From the NCBI GenBank assembly GCA_002337005.1, contig DDFD01000018.1:1-64000 (forward strand): a DNA stretch of 64,000 bases, read 5' to 3'. This document shows, piece after piece, positions 18,027-25,867 of the stretch. Numbering within the stretch: position 1 is the stretch's first letter; each line of letters begins with the position of its first letter. The translations under genes were made by a program, and so were the position numbers. The notes beneath the pieces were generated by a model. That model had not been told where the DNA came from. It did no database searches and saw only the letters and a list, made by a program, of their open reading frames with translations. The stretch comes from Flavobacteriales bacterium UBA1937 (GTDB lineage Bacteria > Bacteroidota > Bacteroidia > Flavobacteriales > Weeksellaceae).

Positions 18027-18098
18027 GTTCCTACGGAACTCTCTACAAAGAGTCGCAGAGCGACGACCAATTTTCTAACCTTGGAATTCATTCCAAGG
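18027..18098. repeat. Cluster of three intergenic hairpins downstream of hutU
   Basis: Three inverted repeats follow each other: GTTCC-TAC-GGAAC (18027-18039), GTCGC-AGA-GCGAC (18052-18064) and CCTTGGAAT-TC-ATTCCAAGG (18079-18098), with CTCT/AGAG between the first two. The block is more GC-rich than its flanks and ends 2 bases from the hutU stop. The last hairpin could end hutU transcription but lacks a U run. Dispersed REP-like repeats of this build occur in flavobacteria; copy number here cannot be checked. Confidence 0.55.
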
Positions 18099-18099
18099 A

Positions 18100-20085
18100 T
18101 TACAACAAACTCTCATCCACAAAATTCGGCAGCGTCACTTTCAAATTCGGCTCTGCTTCCATCGCACGTTTTATGGCAAAAATTGCACCTTCGTTTCTTG
18201 CCCAACTTCTGCGGGAAATTCCGTTGTTTACGTCCCAAAAAAGCATTGATTTTAATCTTCTGTCAGCATCTTCAGTTCCGTCTAACAACATTCCGAAACC
18301 ACCATTAATCACTTCGCCCCAACCAACGCCACCTCCGTTGTGAATAGAAACCCAAGTTGCACCTCGGAAACTATCGCCAATTACATTTTGAATTGCCATA
18401 TCTGCGGTAAATGTACTTCCGTCATAGATGTTAGACGTTTCACGGTACGGAGAGTCCGTTCCCGAAACATCGTGATGGTCTCTTCCTAAAACTACAGCAC
18501 CAATTTCTCCATTTTTTATTGCTTGATTAAATTTTTCTGCAATTTTCATCCTTCCTTCTGCATCAGCATAAAGAATTCTGGCTTGTGAACCAACCACCAA
18601 ATTATTTTCTTGAGCTCCTTTTATCCAAGTAATATTATCCTGCATTTGTTGTTGAATTTCCGCTGGAGAATTTTTCATCAATTCTTCTAAAACTTCGCAA
18701 GCCATATCGTCGGTTTTTTGTAAATCTTCTGATTTTCCGCTGGTACAAACCCAACGAAACGGCCCGAAACCATAATCAAAACACATTGGTCCCATAATAT
18801 CCTGAACGTAACTTGGATATTTAAACTCTCTTCCCAAAGTAGGATTTTCTGAAAAAACATCAGCTCCTGCTCTGGAACATTCGAGAAGAAAAGCGTTTCC
18901 ATAATCGAAAAAATAGGTACCTTTTGCGGTATGTCTGTTGATGGCAGCAGCGTGTCTTCTTAAAGTTTCCTGTACTTTTTCCTTGAACAATTTTGGATTT
19001 TTTGCCATCATTTTATTAGAATCTTCAAACGAAATTTCGACAGGATAATAACCACCTGCCCAAGGATTGTGAAGTGAAGTTTGGTCGCTTCCTATATCGA
19101 TTTTTAGATTTTCTTGATCAAATTTTTCCCAAACTTCCACCACATTTCCGAGATAAGCGAGAGAAATTGTTTCGTTGTTTTCTTGAGCTTTTCGCACTCT
19201 GGAAACCAATTCATCTAAATTTTCATGAATTTCATCTACCCATTTTTGTTCGTGGCGAATTTTGGTTATTTTTGGATTTACTTCTGCACAAACCGTAATA
19301 CAACCTGCAATATTTCCTGCTTTTGGTTGAGCTCCAGACATTCCTCCTAAACCTGAAGTGACGAAAAGTCCACCTTTTGGAGATTTTTTAATTTTCCTGA
19401 AAGCATTCAGAACCGTAATTGTAGTTCCGTGCACGATTCCTTGTGGACCAATATACATGTAACTTCCTGCCGTCATTTGTCCGTATTGTGAAACACCAAG
19501 TGCATTAAATTTTTCCCAATCATCTGTTTTAGAATAATTTGGAATTACCATTCCGTTGGTTACTACAACTCTTGGCGCATCTTTATGACTTGGAAACAGT
19601 CCCATTGGATGCCCAGAATACATCACCAAAGTTTGTTCGTCTGTCATTTCTGACAAATATTTCATCGTCAACAAATATTGCGCCCAATTTTGGAAAACCG
19701 CACCATTTCCGCCATAAGTAATCAGTTCATGAGGATGTTGCGCCACTGCATAACTCAAATTATTTTGAATCATGAGCATGATTGATTTTGCTTGTAGAGA
19801 TTTCCCTGGATAATCAGAAATAGGCCTAGCAAAAATTTCGTAATCTGGGCGAAAACGATACATGTAAATTCTGCCGTATTTCTCTAGTTCTTCCTGAAAT
19901 TCTAGCAATAATTCTGCATGAAATTTTGGTTCGAAATAACGCAAAGCATTTTTCAGAGCGAGCTTTTTCTCTTCTACGTTAAGGATTTCTTTACGTTTCG
20001 GAGCGTGATTAATTTGTGGTTCGTATGGTTTTGGCTGAGGTAATTCTGTTGGAATTCCTTGTTGGATTTGGTCTTGGAAAGTCAT
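18100..20085 (-). CDS. hutU: Urocanate hydratase HutU
   Basis: 661 residues from the ATG at 20085 (TTG two codons upstream less likely). Second step of histidine breakdown: urocanate plus water to 4-imidazolone-5-propionate, using tightly bound NAD+ (EC 4.2.1.49). Visible family motifs are TYGGNGAVFQNW, MYSGHPMGLFPS, QGIVHGTTITVLN, the Cys-containing YVQDIMGPMCFDYGFGPFRW and NGGGVGWGEVINGG. Longer than the ~560-residue proteobacterial form, as usual for the Bacteroidetes type. None of hutH, hutI or hutG is adjacent, so the pathway genes are scattered or elsewhere. Confidence 0.95.
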   Translation of the reverse strand: MTFQDQIQQGIPTELPQPKPYEPQINHAPKRKEILNVEEKKLALKNALRYFEPKFHAELLLEFQEELEKYGRIYMYRFRPDYEIFARPISDYPGKSLQAKSIMLMIQNNLSYAVAQHPHELITYGGNGAVFQNWAQYLLTMKYLSEMTDEQTLVMYSGHPMGLFPSHKDAPRVVVTNGMVIPNYSKTDDWEKFNALGVSQYGQMTAGSYMYIGPQGIVHGTTITVLNAFRKIKKSPKGGLFVTSGLGGMSGAQPKAGNIAGCITVCAEVNPKITKIRHEQKWVDEIHENLDELVSRVRKAQENNETISLAYLGNVVEVWEKFDQENLKIDIGSDQTSLHNPWAGGYYPVEISFEDSNKMMAKNPKLFKEKVQETLRRHAAAINRHTAKGTYFFDYGNAFLLECSRAGADVFSENPTLGREFKYPSYVQDIMGPMCFDYGFGPFRWVCTSGKSEDLQKTDDMACEVLEELMKNSPAEIQQQMQDNITWIKGAQENNLVVGSQARILYADAEGRMKIAEKFNQAIKNGEIGAVVLGRDHHDVSGTDSPYRETSNIYDGSTFTADMAIQNVIGDSFRGATWVSIHNGGGVGWGEVINGGFGMLLDGTEDADRRLKSMLFWDVNNGISRRSWARNEGAIFAIKRAMEAEPNLKVTLPNFVDESLL

Positions 20086-20132
20086 TTTCAATTCTAAATT
20101 TTAGATGTAATTATTCTAGAAATATAATTTCC

Positions 20133-20161
20133 TAAAGATACTTCAAAATCGAGACATCAAA
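20133..20161 (-). promoter_or_regulatory. Probable hutU promoter
   Basis: Minus strand TTTG (20158-20161), 17 bases, then TATCTTTA (20133-20140), one mismatch to TAnnTTTG. The leader would be about 40 bases. Confidence 0.35.
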
Positions 20162-20253
20162 CAAATTTCTACAAAAAACATAGCATTCTTACGGAGCTTT
20201 ATTATTTTTCAAACTAAATCAACACACATTATATTCCTATGAAACATCTTATA

Positions 20254-20646
20254 TTATTTCAACCTCAAAAGTTGTCCTTTTCTTTTGACAATATTTTTAT
20301 AATCCCACTGAATTTCTCTGGATTTTTGAAGCCAATTTATCAAATCTTTTTCGTTAATTTCTTCCACAGAATTAAAAAAAATAGAAGCATCTTGAAATTT
20401 ACCACCTAAAATATTGAGCTTTTCTTCTTCAAATGATTTTCCACTCCAAAACATTAATCTCATCCCTGCTTTTTGCTTGCTGTAACCAACAATAGGATTT
20501 CCATCTATAAACCAAACAGGATGTGCATGCCAGATTTTACTTTCTGATTCTGGAAGGTTAGCACTGATTATTTTTGCCAATTTTTCTGCAATTTTTTTAT
20601 CTTCTAAAGAAAATTGCTGATTGTAGGTTAGGATTTCTGGGTTCAT
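20254..20646 (-). CDS. DUF1801 family protein
   Basis: 130 residues. Motifs of the DUF1801 (YdhG-like) fold are visible: ESKIWHAHPVWFIDGNPIVGYSKQKAGMRLMFWSG and the closing helix with NIVKRKG. Small cytosolic proteins of this family have no settled function; some relatives are described as frataxin-like iron carriers, which is not shown here. Its start codon lies 26 bases from the left end of the DUF559 cassette, so its upstream promoter region may have been altered by that insertion. Confidence 0.75.
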   Translation of the reverse strand: MNPEILTYNQQFSLEDKKIAEKLAKIISANLPESESKIWHAHPVWFIDGNPIVGYSKQKAGMRLMFWSGKSFEEEKLNILGGKFQDASIFFNSVEEINEKDLINWLQKSREIQWDYKNIVKRKGQLLRLK

Positions 20647-20671
20647 TATTAATTTTATTTTTTCATTTCAT

Positions 20672-20731
20672 AATTCCCCTCCTTTGGAGGGGTGGATTCA
20701 AAAATTTATAATTTTTGAAGACGGGGTGGTT
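20672..20731. repeat. Left terminal inverted repeat of the DUF559 cassette
   Basis: Outer hairpin CCCCTCC-TTT-GGAGGGG (20676-20692), inner hairpin CAAAAATT-TAT-AATTTTTG (20699-20717), then GACGGGGTGGTT (20720-20731). The last eight codons and the stop of the DUF559 gene lie inside it. Confidence 0.8.
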
Positions 20732-21152
20732 CGTGAATACCAAAATTGTGAATAATATAATCTTCTAAATCCTTCATCACGAATGAAAAATGATGTTTAA
20801 CATCAAAATCGGTTATTCTAAAAACTTTTAATCCCAAATTTTCTAAAAATTTTTGCCTAATTTCGTCATACTCTTCTTTATAATCATGACTATTTCCGTC
20901 AATTTCTACCACTAAACCAAGAGTTTTTACATAAAAATCAACAATATAATTTCCAATTATTCTTTGCCGATCAAAATCAATTTTGTGAAAAGATCTGGCA
21001 CGAACTTGCTTCCAAAACAAAACTTCATTTAAAATTCCTGCTTTTCTTTTCCCGCTGAGTAATTTTTTCAATTCAGGATTGTAGGGTAAATTTTCAACAA
21101 AATTTCTACGAATAGCAATTCCGCTAATGTGAGTTAATATTTCGTTTTCCAT
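20706..21152 (-). CDS. DUF559 endonuclease-like protein
   Basis: 148 residues from the ATG at 21152 (nine further codons upstream run into the inverted repeat). PD-(D/E)XK-type core, as in very-short-patch-repair-like DUF559 proteins: Glu43 (LNEVLFWKQVR), Asp72 (GNYIVDFYVKTLG) and Glu83/Asp85 (LVVEIDGNSH), then RQKFLENLGLKVFRITDFDV. The expected activity is metal-dependent DNA cleavage, not shown. No methylase or helicase partner is present. Its C-terminal EPPRLQKL is read from the left inverted repeat, and its leader contains the right one, so gene and repeats look like one evolved unit. Confidence 0.85.
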   Translation of the reverse strand: MENEILTHISGIAIRRNFVENLPYNPELKKLLSGKRKAGILNEVLFWKQVRARSFHKIDFDRQRIIGNYIVDFYVKTLGLVVEIDGNSHDYKEEYDEIRQKFLENLGLKVFRITDFDVKHHFSFVMKDLEDYIIHNFGIHEPPRLQKL

Positions 21153-21165
21153 AGTTATTGTTTTA

Positions 21166-21219
21166 AACCACCCCGTCAAAAATTTTCAATTTTCGCCACC
21201 CCTCCAAAGGAGGGGAATT
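21166..21219. repeat. Right terminal inverted repeat of the DUF559 cassette
   Basis: AACCACCCCGTC (21166-21177), small hairpin AAAATT-TTC-AATTTT (21179-21193), then CCCCTCC-AAA-GGAGGGG (21199-21215). Complement of the left copy, lying in the leader of the endonuclease gene and directly behind pcm. Confidence 0.8.
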
Positions 21220-21220
21220 T

Positions 21221-21871
21221 TCATTTATTGGTATTATTCAACATGGGTACAAATTTATATGCTCCAAATTCTTCTTTTTCAAATTCAGTTTCGGAAACTT
21301 TGGTAAATCTGTAAAGAATTTGTTCGTCTGTTTTTCCCATAGGAATTACCATTTTTCCACCTATTTTCAATTGCTTTAACAATTCTGTCGGAAGAATCTC
21401 TGCACCACAAGTCACCAAAATTTTATCAAAAGGAGCAAACGTGGGCAAACCTGCAAAACCGTCTCCAAAACTTTGAAATTTAGGTCGAAGATGCAATTCG
21501 CGTAATTTTCTTTGAGAAAAATCAAACAAATCTTTTTGGCGTTCCACTGTATAAACCCAAGCATTCATAGCGACTAAAACGGCTGCCTGATAACCACTAC
21601 CTGTACCAATTTCTAGAATTTTTTCTTTATCCTGAACTTCCAAAAGTTCGGTTTGCTCGGCAACTGTAGAAGGATGAGAAATGGTTTGTCTTGCCAAAAT
21701 AGGAAAAGCACGGTCTTCGTAGGCAAAATCCTCAAAAATACTTTCTAGAAAAAGATGACGTGGAACTTCATTGATGGCTTTCAGTACTTTTTGGTCTAAA
21801 ATCCCTATTTTCTCGCGCAGATATTCTACGAGAATTTTACGTTTTCCTTTGTGTACAAATGTATCCTGCAT
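21221..21871 (-). CDS. pcm: Protein-L-isoaspartate O-methyltransferase
   Basis: 216 residues, normal length. Transfers a methyl group from SAM to L-isoaspartyl residues so that damaged proteins can be repaired (EC 2.1.1.77). The SAM-binding motif I is ILEIGTGSGYQAAVL, motif post-I VYTVERQ, motif II FDKILVTCGAEILP and motif III LKQLKIGGKMVIPMG; the family-specific RQTISHPSTVAEQTELL precedes them. Cytosolic. Its stop codon touches the right end of the DUF559 cassette, so any native 3' end or terminator has been replaced by the inverted repeat. Confidence 0.94.
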   Translation of the reverse strand: MQDTFVHKGKRKILVEYLREKIGILDQKVLKAINEVPRHLFLESIFEDFAYEDRAFPILARQTISHPSTVAEQTELLEVQDKEKILEIGTGSGYQAAVLVAMNAWVYTVERQKDLFDFSQRKLRELHLRPKFQSFGDGFAGLPTFAPFDKILVTCGAEILPTELLKQLKIGGKMVIPMGKTDEQILYRFTKVSETEFEKEEFGAYKFVPMLNNTNK

Positions 21872-21889
21872 TTCACAAAAATAAATAAT

Positions 21890-21931
21890 ATCATAATAAA
21901 AGCTATTAAAATTAATAGCTTTTATTATGAT
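21890..21931. terminator. Strong hairpin between the FN3 lipoprotein gene and pcm
   Basis: A perfect 19-base stem (21890-21908 with 21913-21931) and a 4-base loop, AT-rich with the core AAAGCTATTA. It lies 15 bases after the lipoprotein stop and 19 bases before the pcm start. The flanks are T-rich on each strand but there is no long U run, so it may end the upstream transcript or act in the pcm leader. Confidence 0.55.
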
Positions 21932-21946
21932 GATTTTTATGATAAA

Positions 21947-22909
21947 TTAATTCCACTTTACCAAATAAGGTCCAAAATATGGACTAAAAGTATTTCCAGG
22001 ACAAACTTTTCTTACATAAAAATAATAATTCATTCCCTTCGATAAATAAGAAAAATTAGCACCATTGGGAGCATTAATGATAGTCAAAGAAGATGAATTT
22101 GGAACTGAGGATGAACTAGATAAAGATACTTGGTATTGGGAATTTCCATCATTTTCCCACGTTAATGCTGCCCTAAAATAAGATAAATCAATACTACTTA
22201 CAGAATAATTAGCATAAGTAGGAGCAACACAAGCGGTTGAAACTGAAGAAAGAACAGTTAAGGGACCTTCCCAATCTCCCCAACCTGAAGTTCCTGAACA
22301 AAATGATCTTACATAAAAGTCATACTTTTTCCCAGCAACTAAAGGTGCATTATAGTAATTCAAACTTGTGTCAATTGTTGTTCCAGAACCTAAAGAAAAT
22401 CCTTGATTTCCGTATTGCAATTGGTAGTATGAAGGATTATTGCCATTATTATATGTATCAATTGACCATGATATCTGATTATATATAGAATTTGTTAATT
22501 TGAAATTAATAGGCTTTTTACAGAAATTATTATTTATTGTAAAACTTTTTTCAAATCCCCAATCGCTGCTTGATGAAGATGAACATATTCGTCTTATTTT
22601 AAATGTATATGATTTCCCTGCTTCTAGAATAGTATGATTAAAATTATTAATACTATAACTAAAAGTTTTATCATTAACTATTAATGTTTCTTGATCGCTT
22701 CCATTTCCAGTAAGTCCATAAGCAATTTCATATGTTCCTGATTCATTGGAACTTATTGTAAAATTTAAAAATCCTCCGTTCTGAACTACACTAAAACCTG
22801 AAACGTTTGAACAAGAATTATTATTATCGTCTCTTGATCCACAATAATTTAGGGAAAAACTTACTATTAAAATTAGTATTGTATAAAATAAAAAATTGAT
22901 TTTTTTCAT
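21947..22909 (-). CDS. Lipoprotein with fibronectin-type-III-like repeats
   Basis: 320 residues. Lipoprotein-like signal ending NYCG, although Tyr before the Cys is atypical. The mature part shows about three FN3-like units, each with the closing pattern G-K-x-Y-x-F-x-V/I-R (AGKSYTFKIRRIC, AGKKYDFYVRSFC, KGMNYYFYVRKVC) and a conserved Cys after it. This suggests a surface or periplasmic binding protein. No enzymatic domain. Monocistronic, divergent from the Gfo/Idh gene. Ser/Asn-rich composition fits export. Confidence 0.6.
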   Translation of the reverse strand: MKKINFLFYTILILIVSFSLNYCGSRDDNNNSCSNVSGFSVVQNGGFLNFTISSNESGTYEIAYGLTGNGSDQETLIVNDKTFSYSINNFNHTILEAGKSYTFKIRRICSSSSSSDWGFEKSFTINNNFCKKPINFKLTNSIYNQISWSIDTYNNGNNPSYYQLQYGNQGFSLGSGTTIDTSLNYYNAPLVAGKKYDFYVRSFCSGTSGWGDWEGPLTVLSSVSTACVAPTYANYSVSSIDLSYFRAALTWENDGNSQYQVSLSSSSSVPNSSSLTIINAPNGANFSYLSKGMNYYFYVRKVCPGNTFSPYFGPYLVKWN

Positions 22910-22933
22910 ATCTACTCATTAAAAACATAAATA

Positions 22934-22941
22934 CAAAAATA
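22934..22941 (-). promoter_or_regulatory. -7 element of the FN3 lipoprotein gene
   Basis: Minus strand TATTTTTG, 24 bases before the ATG at 22909; half of a divergent promoter pair with 22968-22975. Confidence 0.4.
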
Positions 22942-22967
22942 AGAAATAATTTATGATTAAAAATAAC

Positions 22968-22975
22968 TAAATTTG
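22968..22975 (+). promoter_or_regulatory. -7 element of the Gfo/Idh gene
   Basis: TAAATTTG fits TAnnTTTG, 17 bases before the ATG at 22993. The divergent lipoprotein promoter lies 27 bases away on the other strand. Confidence 0.45.
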
Positions 22976-22992
22976 AAAAAACAAAAATCCCT

Positions 22993-23958
22993 ATGTTAAA
23001 AGCAGGTTTGGTAGGTGCTGGTCACCTTGGTAAAATTCATTTAAGACTTCTAAATCAATCAGATAAATATGAATTGGTAGGTTTTCATGATAAAGATGTA
23101 GAAAACGGAAAAAAACTAGAAGCTGAGTTTGGTTACAAATATTTCGAAAATTTTGAAGAATTATTGAATCAAATAGAGATGCTAGACATTGTAACACCTA
23201 CTATTTATCACTATGATTATGCGATGAAAGCGATAGAAAAAGGTCTTCACTTTTTTATAGAAAAACCAGTTACACAAACCCTTCAACAAGCGGAAGAAAT
23301 TCTCTATAAATGTAGAGAAAATGGTATAAAAGCACAAGTAGGACACGTAGAAAGATACAATCCTGCATTTATTGGTGCTAAAGATTACATTAATAATCCG
23401 ATGTTTATAGAAATTCATCGTTTGGCAGAGTTTAATCCTAGAGGAACAGACGTTTCAGTGGTTTTAGATTTAATGATTCACGATTTGGATATTTTATTAT
23501 CTATTGTAAAATCTAAAGTAAGTAACATCCATGCAAGTGGTGTTTGTGTGGTTTCTAAAACACCAGATATTTGTAATGCCAGAATAGAATTCGAAAATGG
23601 TTGCGTAGCCAATTTAACAACTTCTAGAATTTCTATGAAAGCGATGAGAAAATCTAGATTTTTTCAACAAGACGCTTATATTTCTGTAGATTTCTTAGAG
23701 AAAAAAGCAGAAGTGATTAGAATGAAAGAAGCACCAGAACATCCTACTGATTTTGATATGATTATAGAAAATGCAGATGGCGAAAAGAATCAAATTATTT
23801 TTGAATATCCTACGATACAACCAAATAATGCTATTCTAGATGAATTGAATTCATTCGCAGATGCTATTACTGAAAACAAAAATGTAGAGGTTTCTTTAGA
23901 AGACGGAACCGAAGCTCTAAAAGTAGCGTTGGAAATTATGAAATTGATTTCCAAATAA
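22993..23958 (+). CDS. Gfo/Idh/MocA family oxidoreductase
   Basis: 321 residues. N-terminal Rossmann fold with LVGAGHLGKIHLR (residues 6-18), the family's EKP motif (HFFIEKPVTQT) with the catalytic-site lysine, and GHVERYNPAF in place of the common G-F-x-R-F. The C-terminal domain has the substrate-side helix DLMIHDLDILLSI with the expected His. NAD(P)-dependent oxidation or reduction of a sugar or polyol-like substrate in the cytosol is expected; the substrate cannot be read. It precedes the GH5, beta-lactamase and 3-hydroxyacyl-CoA dehydrogenase genes on the same strand but with its own promoter. Confidence 0.87.
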   Translation: MLKAGLVGAGHLGKIHLRLLNQSDKYELVGFHDKDVENGKKLEAEFGYKYFENFEELLNQIEMLDIVTPTIYHYDYAMKAIEKGLHFFIEKPVTQTLQQAEEILYKCRENGIKAQVGHVERYNPAFIGAKDYINNPMFIEIHRLAEFNPRGTDVSVVLDLMIHDLDILLSIVKSKVSNIHASGVCVVSKTPDICNARIEFENGCVANLTTSRISMKAMRKSRFFQQDAYISVDFLEKKAEVIRMKEAPEHPTDFDMIIENADGEKNQIIFEYPTIQPNNAILDELNSFADAITENKNVEVSLEDGTEALKVALEIMKLISK

Positions 23959-24021
23959 AGCCTATTCATCGACCTTTTTAACATAATAGTGCAAATTTTT
24001 AAAAATTTTTCATATTCTCAT

Positions 24022-24051
24022 TTTGAGACAATAAAATATTTTATATCTTTA
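24022..24051 (+). promoter_or_regulatory. Promoter of the GH5 gene
   Basis: TTTG (24022-24025), 18 bases, then TATCTTTA (24044-24051): a full -33/-7 pair with one mismatch. The -33 box sits in a small dyad CTCATTTTGAG. Confidence 0.5.
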
Positions 24052-24065
24052 CAAAAATTTCAAAA

Positions 24066-25790
24066 ATGAAAAATTTCGCTATTTCTTCACTGCTTCTATG
24101 CACCCAACTTGCATTTTCGCAAGGTTTTTTAAAAGCAGACGGACAAAAAATTGTAAATGAAAAAGGAGAAAATGTAGCTTTAAAAGGGCTTGGCTTGGGA
24201 GGTTGGATGCTGCAAGAAGGTTATATGCTAAAGACTGCTGATTTTGCAGGTCCTCAGTATAAAATCAAAGAAAAAATTGCTGAATTGATAGGCGAAGATG
24301 GTAAAAATGAATTTTACAAAGCGTATCACAAAAACGGAATTACAAAAGCTGATATTGATTCTTTAGCAAAATGGGGATTCAATTCTATCAGATTGCCAAT
24401 GCATTATAATCTTTATACCTTACCTATAGAAAAAGAACCTGTAAAAGGAGAAAATACTTGGCTAGAAGAAGGTTTTAAAATGACTGATGATTTGCTAAAA
24501 TGGTGTGCTGCTAATAAAATATACCTTATCCTAGATTTACACGCTGTACCTGGTGGACAAGGAAAAGATGCCAACATATCTGATTATGATCCTTCTAAAC
24601 CATCAGTATGGGAAAGTGAAGAAAATCAGAAAAAAACGGTAGCTCTTTGGAAAAAATTAGCAGAAAGATATAAAAATGAACCTTGGATTGGTGGCTATGA
24701 CATCATTAACGAACCAAACTGGGCATTTACAGGTAGCAATCTTAACGGTATAGACGAAACCTCTAATGCGCCACTAAGAAAATTATCCATTGAAATTACT
24801 AAGGCAATAAGAGAAGTTGACCAAAAACACATGGTCATTATCGAAGGAAACGGTTGGGGAAATAACTACAACGGAATGTTCCCGCTTTGGGATGATAATA
24901 TGGTATTGAGTTTCCATAAATATTGGACTTATAATAATCAAGGTGCTATACAACAAATATTAGATCTCAGAAAACAATACAACGTACCTGTTTGGTTGGG
25001 CGAAACTGGCGAAAATTCAAACGTTTGGTTCACCGAAATCATAGAACTTTTAGACAAAAATAATATAGGTTGGGCATTTTGGCCAATGAAAAAAATTGAC
25101 AATATTGCTGGCGTTACCAACGTGAAAATTACTCCAGAATATCAAAAACTTTTGGATTATTGGGCAAAAGGAGGAGAAAAACCTTCTTATGATTTTTCTA
25201 AAAAAGCTTTAATGAAAATTGCAGACAACTACAAAATTGAAAACGTAGAAGTAAAAAAAGATGTCATAGATGCAATGTTCAGACAAATTAATAATAACTC
25301 AACAAAACCATTCAAAAAGCATCAACTTCCTGGTAAAATATACGCTTATGAATATGATTTAGGGAAAATAAATGAAGCCTACTCTGATAAAGACTTTCAA
25401 AATCTTTGGGTAAGTGATCCTAATAAGAGATCTGAGTGGAATGAAGGCAACCAACTGAGAAATGACGGCGTAGATATTTATAAAGAAAACAATCAATATT
25501 ATGTTGGTAAAACCGAAGCTGGAGAATGGTTGCAATTTACGGTGAATAATAAAATTGCAAAAAATTATACTGTAATTTTAAAATATGCCAATCCTAATAA
25601 AACATCTAAAGTAAAATTGGTTACCGCATCTGGCGAGGAACTAGGAAGCACTAATTTACCTACCACAGGAAGTTACACCAAGTGGCAAACTGCCGTTGCT
25701 AAAAACATCAAACTAAAAAAAGGAGAAAATAAAATCAGAATTATTTTTGAAGATGGCGGTGTTAATTTAGAATATTTTGAGATAAAATAA
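24066..25790 (+). CDS. GH5 family glycoside hydrolase with C-terminal CBM-like domain
   Basis: 574 residues. Signal peptide (MKNFAISSLLLCTQLAFSQ), then a GH5 (beta/alpha)8 barrel to about residue 375 with the acid/base Glu216 (YDIINEPNW) and nucleophile Glu313 (VWLGETGEN), plus GLGLGGWMLQEGY near the start. Retaining cleavage of beta-glucans or beta-mannans is expected. The C-terminal 130 residues look like a CBM6-type beta sandwich (KIYAYEYDLG, YVGKTEAGEWLQFTVN, NKIRIIFEDGGVNLEYFEIK). Secreted, no type IX sorting tail seen. Exact substrate not readable. Confidence 0.88.
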   Translation: MKNFAISSLLLCTQLAFSQGFLKADGQKIVNEKGENVALKGLGLGGWMLQEGYMLKTADFAGPQYKIKEKIAELIGEDGKNEFYKAYHKNGITKADIDSLAKWGFNSIRLPMHYNLYTLPIEKEPVKGENTWLEEGFKMTDDLLKWCAANKIYLILDLHAVPGGQGKDANISDYDPSKPSVWESEENQKKTVALWKKLAERYKNEPWIGGYDIINEPNWAFTGSNLNGIDETSNAPLRKLSIEITKAIREVDQKHMVIIEGNGWGNNYNGMFPLWDDNMVLSFHKYWTYNNQGAIQQILDLRKQYNVPVWLGETGENSNVWFTEIIELLDKNNIGWAFWPMKKIDNIAGVTNVKITPEYQKLLDYWAKGGEKPSYDFSKKALMKIADNYKIENVEVKKDVIDAMFRQINNNSTKPFKKHQLPGKIYAYEYDLGKINEAYSDKDFQNLWVSDPNKRSEWNEGNQLRNDGVDIYKENNQYYVGKTEAGEWLQFTVNNKIAKNYTVILKYANPNKTSKVKLVTASGEELGSTNLPTTGSYTKWQTAVAKNIKLKKGENKIRIIFEDGGVNLEYFEIK

Positions 25791-25819
25791 AGTTGTTTTT
25801 CATATATTTGGATTTATCC

Positions 25820-25849
25820 AAACCTCATAGGTTTTTACTTATGGGGTTT
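25820..25849 (+). terminator. Probable terminator of the GH5 gene
   Basis: AAACCTCATA (25820-25829) pairs with TATGGGGTTT (25840-25849) with one G-U pair, followed by TATTTTAAAT. It precedes the beta-lactamase gene, which would need its own promoter or read-through. Confidence 0.5.
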
Positions 25850-25867
25850 TATTTTAAATACCTGATT

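Larger units (their letters stand above)
20672..21219 (-). mobile_element. Inverted-repeat-bounded DUF559 endonuclease cassette
   Basis: A 548-base unit holding one DUF559 gene between long terminal inverted repeats: left 20672-20731 and right 21166-21219. The outer 24 bases match perfectly, as do the inner 12 (GACGGGGTGGTT and its complement). The AT-rich spacer between them differs in sequence and length (24 versus 18 bases) but keeps a small hairpin in both copies. The right end lies 1 base before the pcm stop codon. TTTTCATTT occurs at both borders (20660-20668, 21218-21226), possibly a target duplication. Mobility is inference; no transposase is encoded. Confidence 0.55.
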
